Source of the DNA: Streptomyces yangpuensis
GTDB taxonomy: Bacteria > Actinomycetota > Actinomycetes > Streptomycetales > Streptomycetaceae
NCBI RefSeq assembly: GCF_001005295.1
Contig: NZ_LBMK01000002.1
Location: forward strand, 1-64,000
DNA: 64,000 nucleotides
Direction of reading: 5' to 3'
In this document: positions 28,536-36,925 of the stretch, one piece after another
How the letters are laid out: every line of letters begins with the position of its first letter
Numbering within the stretch: position 1 is the first letter of the stretch
The notes under the pieces: model-generated
Told to the model about the DNA's origin: nothing
Database searches by the model: none
Seen by the model: only the letters and a program-made list of their open reading frames with translations
Program-made: the position numbers and the translations under genes

Positions 28536-28615
28536 AGCTTGGTCACCCCTCGGGCGATGAGAGCCACCAGCGCGAAGACCGCGATTGTGGTGACGACGAA
28601 GGCCAGATCGGCCAC
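28532..28615 (-). CDS. 27-residue leader membrane protein before kdpF
   Basis: GTG 28615, preceded by CCAGGAG, opens a 27-residue frame containing ADLAFVVTTIAVFALVALIA and ending RGVTKL. It is one predicted membrane helix followed by a positively charged tail. Its TGA overlaps the kdpF start by 4 nt, so it is translationally coupled to the pump operon. I recall similar unnamed small proteins ahead of kdpF in other Streptomyces. It may be an extra pump subunit or a translation leader. Confidence 0.65.
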   Translation of the reverse strand: MADLAFVVTTIAVFALVALIARGVTKL

Positions 28616-28694
28616 CGTGAGCTCCTGGATGAAGAGGGAAGAAATGAATCGGCCAGATGGCCGATGTCGAGATAACCGTGTCTTCATCCCGGCG

Positions 28695-28753
28695 TTAAGA
28701 CGCCTTGACGGGGTCCATACGGGCCGACGGAAACTCTTGACGCCACCCTTACG
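28695..28753. promoter_or_regulatory. kdp operon upstream region with TTGACG elements
   Basis: The region 80-140 bp upstream of the first kdp frame holds TTGACG at 28705-28710, TTGACG at 28737-28742 and CTTACG at 28748-28753; the last two are 11 bp apart. GTTAAGACG precedes the first. These resemble the repeats at 19,907 and 29,014 and are candidate KdpE sites for kdpFABC-ED. Confidence 0.4.
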
Positions 28754-28775
28754 GGAAGAGCTGGGGAAGGCCCGG

Positions 28776-29001
28776 TCAGACCTGGTGGTACAGGCCTGCC
28801 GTGTCGGGCGCGGAGCCGGCCTGAGCGGCCGACGCGACGGCCACCGGACGATCCTGCTCCGGAGGCAGCGGGCCAGGCGGGGCCGGCAGGAAGCGGCCGT
28901 AGTAGTGTCCGCCGCCGACGACCCGCAGCTCGGTCTCGCCGTCCGGCCGCGGTCCGCCGCGACACCGACGCCGTGATCTGCCGGCTCCGTTTCCGCGTCA
29001 T
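28776..29001 (-). pseudogene. Possible frameshifted small gene in the kdp divergent gap
   Basis: ATG 29001 opens a GC3-rich frame (TRKRSRQITASVSRRTAA), and about 20 codons on, a neighbouring frame takes over with DGETELRVVGGGHYYGRFLP and runs to TGA 28776. Both parts look coding and are joined by a one-base shift near 28,935. The protein of about 75 residues is not recognised. It could be a real small gene with a sequencing slip or a decayed gene. The 11-bp TTGACG repeats start only 13 bp upstream of its ATG. Confidence 0.35.
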
Positions 29002-29013
29002 GGGCGACACGCG

Positions 29014-29041
29014 TTGACGCGTCTCTGACGGCGGTTTGACG
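29014..29041. promoter_or_regulatory. Three direct TTGACG-type repeats with 11-bp period
   Basis: TTGACG at 29014-29019, CTGACG at 29025-29030 and TTGACG at 29036-29041 are spaced exactly 11 bp start to start. Such one-turn direct repeats are typical operator architecture for OmpR/PhoB-class proteins. The site lies 228 bp upstream of the orphan kdpB and could control it or the minus-strand genes. KdpE is the likely binder by context. Confidence 0.5.
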
Positions 29042-29268
29042 CGTCCCGTGCGGCCGCCGTCAAAGGGGCGCCAATTCCGGAGCCGACAGGGGCAGTACGG
29101 CTGGAACGGGCAGTAGTTTCCTGCCTGTCGCGCTGCCGGGGGCCGCGAAATCACCCACATGACGGCCGAGGGGGTCCATGGAGGTGGTCCCCGGCGGTGA
29201 GACCCTCCCGCGCTCTGGCCACGAGCTGCCCAGGGCTGCCACCTCGAACCCATCCAGAAGGTCGCTTC

Positions 29269-31419
29269 ATGCCTCCCGCCGCCGCGCAGCACGTTCCTCC
29301 GGGTCTCGGGACACCTCCGCGAACCCCGATCAACCGGCCCTCCCGGAAACGGTCCGGCCAGCTGAACGTGGTGGACCCCGAGCTCCTCGCCTCCTCCGCA
29401 CGGGAGGCCGTCGGCAAGCTCCATCCTCGCGAACTGGTCAAGAAGCCGGTGCTGTTCGTCGTCGCCGTCGGATCCGTGCTGACCACACTCTCGGCGCTCA
29501 TCCACCCGTCCGTCTTCACCTGGGTGATCAGCGTCTGGCTCTGGCTGACGGTCCTGTTCGCCAACCTCGCCGAGGCCGTCGCCGAAGGCCGGGGCCGCGC
29601 CCAGGCCGAGTCGCTGCGCAAGGCGCGTACGGACACGGTCGCGGTGCGGCTGAACCACTGGACGTACGGGGCGAACCTGCATCGAGCCGAGACGGAGGTG
29701 GTCACACCGGCCGAGCTCCAGCCCTTCGACTTCGTGATCGTCGAGGCCGGCGAGCTGATCCCGGCCGACGGCGACATCGTCGACGGCGCCGCGATGGTGG
29801 ACGAGTCGGCCGTCACCGGCGAATCGGCTCCCGTCCTGCGGGAGTCGGGCGGTGACCGTTCCGGCGTCACCGGCGGCACGACCGTGCTGTCCGACTCGAT
29901 CGTCATACGCGTCACCTCGCGCCCGGGGCACAGCTTCATCGACCGGATGATCGCCCTGGTCGAAGGCGCCACCCGGCAGAAGACGCCGAACGAGATCGCC
30001 CTGAACATCCTGCTGGCCGCCCTGACCGTCAGCTTCGTCCTCGTGGTCGTCTCCATCCAGCCGATGGCCGCCTACGCGCACGCCGCACAGTCCACGACCG
30101 TCCTGGTCGCCCTCCTCGTCACCCTCATCCCCACCACCATCGGCGCCCTGCTGTCCGCCATCGGTATCGCGGGCATGGACAGGCTCGTCCAGCGCAACGT
30201 CATCGCCATGAGCGGACGCGCCGTCGAGGCCGCCGGAGACGTGAACACCCTGCTGCTCGACAAGACCGGCACCATCACCCTCGGCAACCGCGAGGCCGCG
30301 GCCTTCATCCCCCTGCCCGGCGTGGACCACATCAAGCTGGCGGACGCCGCCCAGCTGTCCTCGCTCGCCGACGAGACGCCCGAAGGCCGCTCCGTCGTGG
30401 CACTCGCCCAGCGGTACGGACTGCCGCCGGCCGACGCGGCGGACCTCAGCAATCCGCGGTTCACCGAGTTCAGCGCCAAGACCCGGATGAGCGGTGTCAA
30501 CCTGAGCTGGTCGGGCGGCGCCGGCTGCGCCATCCGCAAGGGTGCGACGGTTCAGGTCTGTGACTGGGTGGCGATGCGCGGCGGCACCGTCCCGGCGGAG
30601 GCGGTGACCTGGTCGGCCACCGTGTCGGAGTCCGGGGGCACACCCCTGCTGGTGGCGGTCCACGACTGGGACGGGCCGAGAGTGCTCGGCATCATCCACC
30701 TCAAGGACGTCGTCAAGGAAGGGATCCGGGAGCGGTTCGAGGAGCTGCGCAGCATGGGGATCCGTACGGTCATGGTGACCGGGGACAACGAACTGACGGC
30801 CCGCGCCATCGCCGCCGAGGCCGGGGTCGACGAGTACCTGGCGGAAGCCACCCCCGAGGACAAGATGGCCCTCATCAAGCGGGAGCAGGCCGGCGGCAAG
30901 CTCGTCGCGATGACCGGTGACGGCACCAACGACGCCCCGGCCCTGGCCCAGGCCGATGTCGGCGTCGCCATGAACACGGGCACCTCGGCGGCCAAGGAAG
31001 CCGGGAACATGGTCGACCTCGACTCCAACCCCACCAAGCTCATCGACATCGTCGAGATCGGCAAGCAGCTCCTCATCACCCGCGGAGCCCTGACCACCTT
31101 CTCCATCACCAACGACGTCGCGAAGTACTTCGCGATCATCCCCGCGATGTTCGCGACGGCCTATCCAGGCCTCGAAGCCCTCAACATCATGGGCCTGAGC
31201 AGCCCCCGGTCCGCGATCACCTCGGCGATCATCTTCAACGCGCTGATCATCGTCGCCCTCATCCCGCTCGCCCTGCGCGGCGTCCGCTACAAGCCCGCCT
31301 CCGCCCACGACCTGCTGCGCCGCAACCTCGGCGTCTACGGTCTGGGCGGGCTCGTGCTGCCGTTCGTCGGGATCAAGCTCATCGACCTGCTGGTCTCCCT
31401 CATCCCCGGCATGGGATGA
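29269..31419 (+). CDS. kdpB: Second, orphan KdpB-type P-type ATPase
   Basis: A 716-residue paralogue of the KdpB at 24,673, with long identical stretches in the catalytic core (e.g. [20 protein letters not shown]). It keeps [32 protein letters not shown] and all KdpB-type helices. It differs in the N-terminal 60 residues and in the actuator linker ([15 protein letters not shown]). It is transcribed away from the kdp operon and has no kdpA or kdpC beside it. It may replace KdpB under other conditions or pair with the same KdpA/C. ATG 29269 follows an AGAAGG site; an upstream in-frame ATG at 29197 is less likely. Confidence 0.92.
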   Translation: MPPAAAQHVPPGLGTPPRTPINRPSRKRSGQLNVVDPELLASSAREAVGKLHPRELVKKPVLFVVAVGSVLTTLSALIHPSVFTWVISVWLWLTVLFANLAEAVAEGRGRAQAESLRKARTDTVAVRLNHWTYGANLHRAETEVVTPAELQPFDFVIVEAGELIPADGDIVDGAAMVDESAVTGESAPVLRESGGDRSGVTGGTTVLSDSIVIRVTSRPGHSFIDRMIALVEGATRQKTPNEIALNILLAALTVSFVLVVVSIQPMAAYAHAAQSTTVLVALLVTLIPTTIGALLSAIGIAGMDRLVQRNVIAMSGRAVEAAGDVNTLLLDKTGTITLGNREAAAFIPLPGVDHIKLADAAQLSSLADETPEGRSVVALAQRYGLPPADAADLSNPRFTEFSAKTRMSGVNLSWSGGAGCAIRKGATVQVCDWVAMRGGTVPAEAVTWSATVSESGGTPLLVAVHDWDGPRVLGIIHLKDVVKEGIRERFEELRSMGIRTVMVTGDNELTARAIAAEAGVDEYLAEATPEDKMALIKREQAGGKLVAMTGDGTNDAPALAQADVGVAMNTGTSAAKEAGNMVDLDSNPTKLIDIVEIGKQLLITRGALTTFSITNDVAKYFAIIPAMFATAYPGLEALNIMGLSSPRSAITSAIIFNALIIVALIPLALRGVRYKPASAHDLLRRNLGVYGLGGLVLPFVGIKLIDLLVSLIPGMG

Positions 31420-31438
31420 GCTCTGGGCCGCTCCCTCC

Positions 31439-31464
31439 CCGGCTGGCCTGGTTCAGGCAGCCGG
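31439..31464. terminator. Convergent hairpin after orphan kdpB
   Basis: CCGGCTG (31439-31445) and CAGCCGG (31458-31464) form a stem with a 12-nt loop between the convergent kdpB and DUF2267 genes, overlapping the DUF2267 stop. It could terminate both transcripts. Confidence 0.5.
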
Positions 31465-31896
31465 CTGGGGCTGGCGCAGTTCTGCCTGGCCGAAGAGGAG
31501 CGCGTACCCGCCGGGGAGTTGGCGAAGGATGCGGGCGAGGAGGTCGGGGCCGGCGAGGCGGGTGACGACGGCGAGTACGGCGCCGGTGTCCCAGCGGGCG
31601 ACGGCCGGGGTCGTGCCGGCGCGGGCGGCAACATCTTTGACGAAGCCCCATCCGGTGAGCTGTTCGGTGTCGGGGACCTGTCCGGTGAAGGTGAGGGCGG
31701 CCTCGACGGGCAGGGCCTGGGCGAGGTCGACGCGTTCGTCTCCGACGAGCTGGCGGCCGAGGGCGGCGAGGACCGTGCGGACGGCTTCTTCTGCGCGTGC
31801 GCGGGTGGGGTAGGCGCCTTCGTAGCGCACTCGTTCCAGCATCTGGTCGAACGTCATGGCCGCGAGGGACGGGTTCGGTTGAGGCTGGGCGTACAT
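31453..31896 (-). CDS. DUF2267 family protein
   Basis: A 147-residue soluble protein with TFDQMLERVRYEGAYPTRAR, EAVRTVLAALGRQLVGDERV and LARILRQLPGGYALLFG. It has the helical repeats and the LP-x-GY-LLFG ending typical of DUF2267 proteins, which are often found in actinobacterial stress islands. Function is unknown. It is followed upstream by a paralogue 52 nt away; both are likely expressed together with hsp18 under stress. Confidence 0.85.
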   Translation of the reverse strand: MYAQPQPNPSLAAMTFDQMLERVRYEGAYPTRARAEEAVRTVLAALGRQLVGDERVDLAQALPVEAALTFTGQVPDTEQLTGWGFVKDVAARAGTTPAVARWDTGAVLAVVTRLAGPDLLARILRQLPGGYALLFGQAELRQPQPAA

Positions 31897-31948
31897 GGTG
31901 CTGCGGTTGCCTTTCTCGTCGAAGGTACGTTCTGGCCGGTGCCTGCGG

Positions 31949-32344
31949 TCAGGTGGGCTGGGGGTGGCCGAAGAGGAGGTCGTAGCCGGGCGGGAGCTGG
32001 AGCAGCGCTTCGCGGATCAGGACGTCTCCGGCGGCTGCGGCCACGGTGGAGAGGACCGCTCCGATGTCCCACAGGGCCGTCTTCTCGGTGGCGCCTTCGA
32101 TCCAAGCCGCGGTGGCGCGGACGAAGCGTTCGGGAGAGAGCGGCTCCGCGGCCTGCAGCGGATTGAGGAGGATCAGGGCGTAGGTCTCGGGGAGCCGGGC
32201 GGCGAGCTCGGCCCGCACGGTGCCGACCAGGTGTGCGCCCAGCAGGGCCAGGACGACGCGGGCTGCGCGTTCGGCTTCCTCCCGGGTTCGGTACTCGCCG
32301 CGTTCCTGGACATGGTCCAGGAACGCTTCCCGGCGCATCGACAT
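31949..32344 (-). CDS. DUF2267 family protein (paralogue)
   Basis: A 131-residue member of the same family as the downstream gene, with REAFLDHVQERGEYRTREEA, ARVVLALLGAHLVGTVRAEL and LLQLPPGYDLLFGHPQP. The shared ending and internal spacing point to tandem duplication. It lies 103 nt downstream of the hsp18 stop; no terminator is obvious in that gap, so read-through from the heat-shock promoter is plausible. Confidence 0.85.
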   Translation of the reverse strand: MSMRREAFLDHVQERGEYRTREEAERAARVVLALLGAHLVGTVRAELAARLPETYALILLNPLQAAEPLSPERFVRATAAWIEGATEKTALWDIGAVLSTVAAAAGDVLIREALLQLPPGYDLLFGHPQPT

Positions 32345-32447
32345 CTCACGTCACCTCCATGGGAGGGGTGAAAGGGGAATGGGGCGCGGAGGGCGGGGTG
32401 CCGGAGGGGGATCGGTTCCCCGTCCTCCGCCGCCGGTGCCGGCCTGG

Positions 32448-32882
32448 TCAGCCGGAGATCTGCTTGCGGCCGGACTCGCCGCCGATGGCGATCTTCCGCG
32501 GCTTGGCGCGCTCGGCGATCGGGATCCGCAGGGTCAGGACACCCGCGTCGTAGTCGGCCTCGATGTGCTCGGTGTCGAGGGTGTCGGCCAGCATGACCTG
32601 GCGGGAGAAGACGCCCAGGGGCCGCTCGGAGAGCTCCATCTGCACGCCGTCGGCCTTCCCCGCGGGGCGGCGCTCGGCCTTCACCGTGAGCATGTTGCGC
32701 TCGACGTCGATGTCGATCGCCTCGGTGCTGACTCCGGGGAGGTCGAAGGCGATCACGTACGTGTCGCCCTGGCGGTAGGCGTCCATCGGCATCACGGACG
32801 GCTTCGACCAGGTCCCGGACGCACCCGACAGCTGCTGGACGATCCGGTCCATCTCGCGGAACGGGTCGGTGCGCATCAACAT
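32448..32882 (-). CDS. hsp18: Hsp20/alpha-crystallin small heat-shock protein (Hsp18)
   Basis: A 144-residue chaperone with an alpha-crystallin domain at about 35-135: VMPMDAYRQGDTYVIAFDLP, GVSTEAIDIDVERNMLTVKA, FSRQVMLADTLDTEHIEADY and GVLTLRIPIAERAKPRKI. Its N-terminus MLMRTDPFREMDRIVQQL matches the actinobacterial 18-kDa class. It holds unfolded proteins during heat stress. The divergent gap carries a RheA-type operator. Confidence 0.93.
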   Translation of the reverse strand: MLMRTDPFREMDRIVQQLSGASGTWSKPSVMPMDAYRQGDTYVIAFDLPGVSTEAIDIDVERNMLTVKAERRPAGKADGVQMELSERPLGVFSRQVMLADTLDTEHIEADYDAGVLTLRIPIAERAKPRKIAIGGESGRKQISG

Positions 32883-32949
32883 CGCGAAACACCTCCAGTC
32901 GGTTCAGGCAGGAACTGCCAATGCGCTTCAACGTGCTTCCGTTGTAACA

Positions 32950-32968
32950 TGTCATCGAAGCGATGACA
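32950..32968. promoter_or_regulatory. RheA-type heat-shock operator
   Basis: TGTCATCG-AAG-CGATGACA is a perfect 8-bp-arm palindrome. It matches the TGTCATC-N5-GATGACA element that I recall as the RheA binding site of the Streptomyces albus hsp18 promoter. It lies between the divergent hsp18 start (32882) and regulator start (33013). A second, weaker inverted repeat GTCGTC/GACGAC follows at 32977-32993. Confidence 0.8.
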
Positions 32969-33012
32969 AGCAAGGAGTCGTCGAGTGGACGACATATGAC
33001 GGAGAGAGTGTC

Positions 33013-33681
33013 ATGAACGAGGCCGCCCAACCCCGCGCACAGATCCCCTTCCTTGCCGCCGCCGCGGCGCTGGAGGCCATTGCCCAGGCCGTGAGGGATG
33101 CGCAACAGCCTCCCGCGGGAGCACCGACGGGCAAAGCGGCGCACGCACCGGACCCGGGTCCGGAATCGGCTCTGGCCGCGCTGCTGATGCTGCGCGAGGT
33201 CCGTGAGCAGCTCGCCGGCTGGGAGAGCGGGCTGATCGAAACCGCCCGGGGCCAGGGCGCGAGCTGGGCCGACCTCGCCGGACCCCTCGGGGTGGCCAGT
33301 CGCCAGGCCGCCGAACGCCGCTACCTGCGCCTACGCCCCGGCGCTGCCGGAAGTACCGGCGAGCAGCGTGTCCAGGCCACCCGCGACACCCGCGCCGCCG
33401 ACCGCACCGTGAAGGGCTGGGCCCGTGACAACGCGGCCGACCTGCGTCGGCTCGCAGGCCAGGTCACCGCCCTCACGGGTCTCCCCGCCGGCGCCGATTC
33501 CGCCGTCGGCGACCTGAACCTGGCTCTCGCCGACAACGACGTTTCCCGCCTGGTGCGCCCGCTGGCCGACACCCGGCCCTATCTGCGGCCGGAGGATGCC
33601 GAGCTCGCCGAACGCATCGACGTACTGACCCGACACGCCGACCAGCTCCGCCAGGACACCCACGACCGGCGCAGCATGTGA
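33013..33681 (+). CDS. rheA: RheA-like repressor of hsp18
   Basis: A 222-residue protein, close to the 225 residues I recall for RheA. Residues ~55-110 form a helix-turn-helix region (LIETARGQGASWADLAGPLG followed by VASRQAAERRYLRLRPG), and the C-terminal half is helical and polar. It is divergent from hsp18 with the palindromic operator between them, the same layout as in S. albus. RheA itself is thought to be the thermosensor. ATG 33013 has a GGAGAG site. Call rests on length, HTH and context. Confidence 0.75.
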   Translation: MNEAAQPRAQIPFLAAAAALEAIAQAVRDAQQPPAGAPTGKAAHAPDPGPESALAALLMLREVREQLAGWESGLIETARGQGASWADLAGPLGVASRQAAERRYLRLRPGAAGSTGEQRVQATRDTRAADRTVKGWARDNAADLRRLAGQVTALTGLPAGADSAVGDLNLALADNDVSRLVRPLADTRPYLRPEDAELAERIDVLTRHADQLRQDTHDRRSM

Positions 33682-33744
33682 TCCGCACCCCGAACCCTCG
33701 ACCGGCGTCGGGACCACGCCCGTCGACTCAAGGAGTGATCCACC

Positions 33745-34140
33745 ATGGCCGAACACCCTCCCCGGGAGACAGGCGGCAACGACATCGCCGTGGACGACTT
33801 GGACCACATGGTCGCGGTCCGGCCCGTCGGAGAGATCGACATCGAGACGGCACCCTCCCTCCGGCTCGCCCTCGCCGAAGCTCTCGTCCACGCCTCGTCG
33901 GCCAAGCCCGTGGTGGTCGACTGCAGCCGCCTCACCTTCTGCGACTCCTCGGCACTCAACGCACTCCTCACCGAGCGACGGGCCGCTCAGGAGACCGACA
34001 CCGTCATCCGCCTGGCAGCCCCCAACCACCAGCTCCAGCGCCTCCTGGAGATGACCGGCGCCCTGCCCCTGTTCCCCGTGGACGCAGACCCGCCGGCCAA
34101 CGGCTGCATTCCGACGGGACACCCCGACGGAAGGCAGTAG
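33745..34140 (+). CDS. STAS-domain anti-sigma factor antagonist
   Basis: A 131-residue single STAS domain: VRPVGEIDIETAPSLRLAL, VVVDCSRLTFCDSSALNALL and a C-terminal helix with LQRLLEMTGALPLFPV. The CDSSA stretch (Ser68/Ser69) is the usual phosphorylation site that releases or blocks binding to an RsbW-type kinase. It may feed a stress sigma factor of the SigB family. No partner kinase is encoded in the window. Confidence 0.88.
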   Translation: MAEHPPRETGGNDIAVDDLDHMVAVRPVGEIDIETAPSLRLALAEALVHASSAKPVVVDCSRLTFCDSSALNALLTERRAAQETDTVIRLAAPNHQLQRLLEMTGALPLFPVDADPPANGCIPTGHPDGRQ

Positions 34141-34507
34141 GCGGGCCGGTGGTGCGCGGGTGCTGGCCGGCGTGTGGCGTAGCCGGGTCGCCTTTCCGGG
34201 GCCGCCCTCATCGCCGCCCGCCACCACCTGTCCGGCACGGGTACCGATGGCCGTCTCGACGAGGGGCAGATCCTGACGGCGTGGGCTCAGCAGGCGCCGC
34301 GGAAGGCGTGCCGGGAGTTCTTGGGGTACGTGTACGGGGAGGGCGGTGGGCACGCACCGCCGCTCTGGCACGCATCGCCGCTCTGGTGTCGGGGCAGATG
34401 CCCGGAAGGCGGCTGAGGCGGGTGAGAAGCACCTGGCCGCAGTTTGGGAGCGGGTGTATCCCGGTCATGGCTCAAGCGTTCAGCAGCCCATTCCTTGGAG
34501 ACACACG

Positions 34508-36748
34508 ATGACGACGAAGCACAGCGCTGCCGCCTCGGAGCCGGACGAGGACGGTCTGCCGGGCAAGCCGGGGCCGGTGTCCCCGGCCGTGGCCGAGCCG
34601 GCACAGCCCGCAGAGCCTCTCCCGCCCAAAGCGGACCAGGAAGGGCCGGAGACCGTGAGCCCCACCGGGCAGGCCACCGGGGCGGAACAGGCACGCATGG
34701 CGCAGAGCGGCGCGTACCTCACCACCGCCCAAGGGGCCCGGCTCTACGACACCGATCACTCGCTGAAGGCCGGACCGCGGGGGCCGGTCCTTCTCCAGGA
34801 CCACCATCTGCGCGAGAAGATCACGCATTTCGACCACGAGCGGATCCCGGAACGAGTGGTGCACGCGCGCGGCGCCGCCGCGCACGGGGTCTTCCAGGGC
34901 TACGGGACCGCAGGCGAAGTCACGCGTGCCGCCTTCCTGGCGAAGGACGTGGAGACACCCGTGTTCGTCAGGTTCTCCACCGTCCTCGGCTCACGCGGCT
35001 CGGCCGACACGGTGCGCGACACCCGCGGCTTCGCGACGAAGTTCTACACGGAGGAAGGCACCTTCGACCTGGTCGGCAACAACATCCCGGTCTTCTTCAT
35101 CCAGGACGCCGTCAAGTTCCCCGACATCATCCACGCCGGCAAGCCGCACCCCGACCGGGAGATCCCGCAGGCACAGAGCGCGCACGACACCTTCTGGGAC
35201 TTCGTCTCGCTCCACACCGAAGCCACGCACCACACCCTGTGGAACATGTCCGACCGCGGTATCCCGCGGTCCTTCCGGATGATGGAGGGCTTCGGCGTCC
35301 ATACGTTCCGCCTGATCAACGCGGCCGACGAGAGCGTGCTGGTGAAGTTCCACTGGAAGCCGAAGCTCGGCGTGCACTCCCTGGTCTGGGAGGAAGCGCA
35401 GCTGATCAACGGGATGGACCCCGACTTCCACCGCCGGGACCTCTTCGACGCCATCGAATCCGGCGCGTACCCGCAGTGGGAGCTCGGCATCCAGGTCTTC
35501 CCCGACACCCCGGAGCAGACCTTCGAAGGCATCGACCTCCTCGACCCGACGAAGATCGTCCCGGAGGAGCTCGCGCCGGTCCGGCCCATCGGGCTGATGA
35601 CCCTGAACGCGAACACCAAGAACTACTTCGCCGAGACCGAGCAAGTCGCCTTCCACCCCGGCCACCTGGTCCCCGGCATCGACGTCACCGACGACCCACT
35701 GCTCGCCGGCCGCCTCTTCTCGTACCTCGACACACAGATCAGCCGGCTCGGGGGCCCCAACTTCGGCCAGATCCCGATCAACCGGCCGCACGCCCCCGTC
35801 AACGACATGCTCCGCGACGGCATGCACCAGACCGCCGTCCACACCGGGGTCGCCCCCTATCACCCCAACAGCCTCGACGGCGGCTGCCCCTTCTTCGCCG
35901 GAGCCGACACGGGGGCCTTCATCGAATCGCCGGTGCAGCTCCCGGCAGCGAGCAAGGTCCGTGGGGCGCCCGCCTCGTTCTCGGACCACTTCACCCAACC
36001 GCGGCTGTTCTGGCTCAGCATGACCCCGCCCGAACGCGAGCACATCATCGCCGCATACACCTTCGAACTGAACAAGTGCTACGAGCAGGCCGTCAAGGAA
36101 CGCACCCTCCAGGTCCTCGCGAACATCGACCCGCAGCTGTGCGAACAGGTCGCCACCGGGCTCGGTCTGCCGGCCCCCGCGGCCACCGAGCCGCTCGCCG
36201 GGCCCGACCCCAGCCCGGCCCTTTCCCAGCTGGGCGGTACCTGGCCGACCGATGGCCGCGTCATCGGCATCGTCACCGACGCCGAGGCCGACCTGGGCGG
36301 CGTACGGATCGCCCGGCAAGCCATCCTCGACACAGGCATGGTGCCCCTCGTCATCGCCCCGACCGGCGGCACACTCGACCCCGGCGGCGATCCGATCGCC
36401 GTCCAGCGGACCTACGCCACCGCCCGCTCCACCGAATTCGACGCCGTCCTGCTCGCCGGCGTGCCTCAGGCAGGCGCGGACGCGTACGGTGCCCGCGACG
36501 CCAAGGCCGGCACCGCCCGGCCCCCGCGAGCCGTCGACCCGCGCGTGCTCCTGCTCGTCACCGAGGCGTACCGGCACGGCAAGGCCATCGGCGGCTGGAA
36601 CGGCGCCGACCAGCTCCTCGAGACCGCCGGCATCACCCCTGGCGACCCGGGCATCGCCCTGGAGGAGGACGCCACGGCCGTCGTGGAGGCCGTTGCCGCA
36701 GCCCTGGCCGAGCACCGGGCCTGGGACAGGTTCCCGCCTGCAGTCTGA
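34508..36748 (+). CDS. katE: Large-subunit (clade II, HPII-type) catalase
   Basis: A 746-residue catalase. An N-terminal extension of about 75 residues precedes the core. The catalytic His119 lies in [14 protein letters not shown], Asn191/192 in [14 protein letters not shown] and the haem-ligating Tyr in [18 protein letters not shown]. The C-terminal ~160 residues (from [15 protein letters not shown]) form the flavodoxin/DJ-1-like domain that defines large-subunit catalases. It destroys hydrogen peroxide in the cytoplasm. ATG 34508 has a GGAG site; upstream in-frame GTGs lack one. The 366-bp gap before it (34,141-34,507) holds no convincing gene. Confidence 0.95.
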   Translation: MTTKHSAAASEPDEDGLPGKPGPVSPAVAEPAQPAEPLPPKADQEGPETVSPTGQATGAEQARMAQSGAYLTTAQGARLYDTDHSLKAGPRGPVLLQDHHLREKITHFDHERIPERVVHARGAAAHGVFQGYGTAGEVTRAAFLAKDVETPVFVRFSTVLGSRGSADTVRDTRGFATKFYTEEGTFDLVGNNIPVFFIQDAVKFPDIIHAGKPHPDREIPQAQSAHDTFWDFVSLHTEATHHTLWNMSDRGIPRSFRMMEGFGVHTFRLINAADESVLVKFHWKPKLGVHSLVWEEAQLINGMDPDFHRRDLFDAIESGAYPQWELGIQVFPDTPEQTFEGIDLLDPTKIVPEELAPVRPIGLMTLNANTKNYFAETEQVAFHPGHLVPGIDVTDDPLLAGRLFSYLDTQISRLGGPNFGQIPINRPHAPVNDMLRDGMHQTAVHTGVAPYHPNSLDGGCPFFAGADTGAFIESPVQLPAASKVRGAPASFSDHFTQPRLFWLSMTPPEREHIIAAYTFELNKCYEQAVKERTLQVLANIDPQLCEQVATGLGLPAPAATEPLAGPDPSPALSQLGGTWPTDGRVIGIVTDAEADLGGVRIARQAILDTGMVPLVIAPTGGTLDPGGDPIAVQRTYATARSTEFDAVLLAGVPQAGADAYGARDAKAGTARPPRAVDPRVLLLVTEAYRHGKAIGGWNGADQLLETAGITPGDPGIALEEDATAVVEAVAAALAEHRAWDRFPPAV

Positions 36749-36925
36749 AAGGGCCTGCGGCGGAAACGGCGAGAACGGCCCACCGTGACCTCCGCCATGG
36801 GGCGGGGTCCAGCCGAGCTGGACCGCGGAGACGACGAACGCCCCTGCGGTAAGACCCAGGAATTCGACGGGCAGGGGGGCACCGAGCGGGGCGGGGCACC
36901 GTTGTGGTGGGTGACACGGGTGCGC

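Noticed and set aside
29014..29041. TTGACG as a simple sigma-70 -35 box
   Set aside because: One copy could be, but three copies at exact 11-bp steps and recurrence at other kdp gaps fit an operator better; no convincing -10 follows each copy.
34141..34507. Coding-like stretch before the catalase (DEGQILTAWAQQAPRKACRE)
   Set aside because: No start, no family and no continuous frame; left as unassigned intergenic DNA.
36790..36890. Short hydrophobic minus-strand frame after the catalase (PVEFLGLTAGAFVVSAVQLG)
   Set aside because: It looks like the end of a membrane protein gene but is too short and lacks a recognisable family; not strong enough to list.
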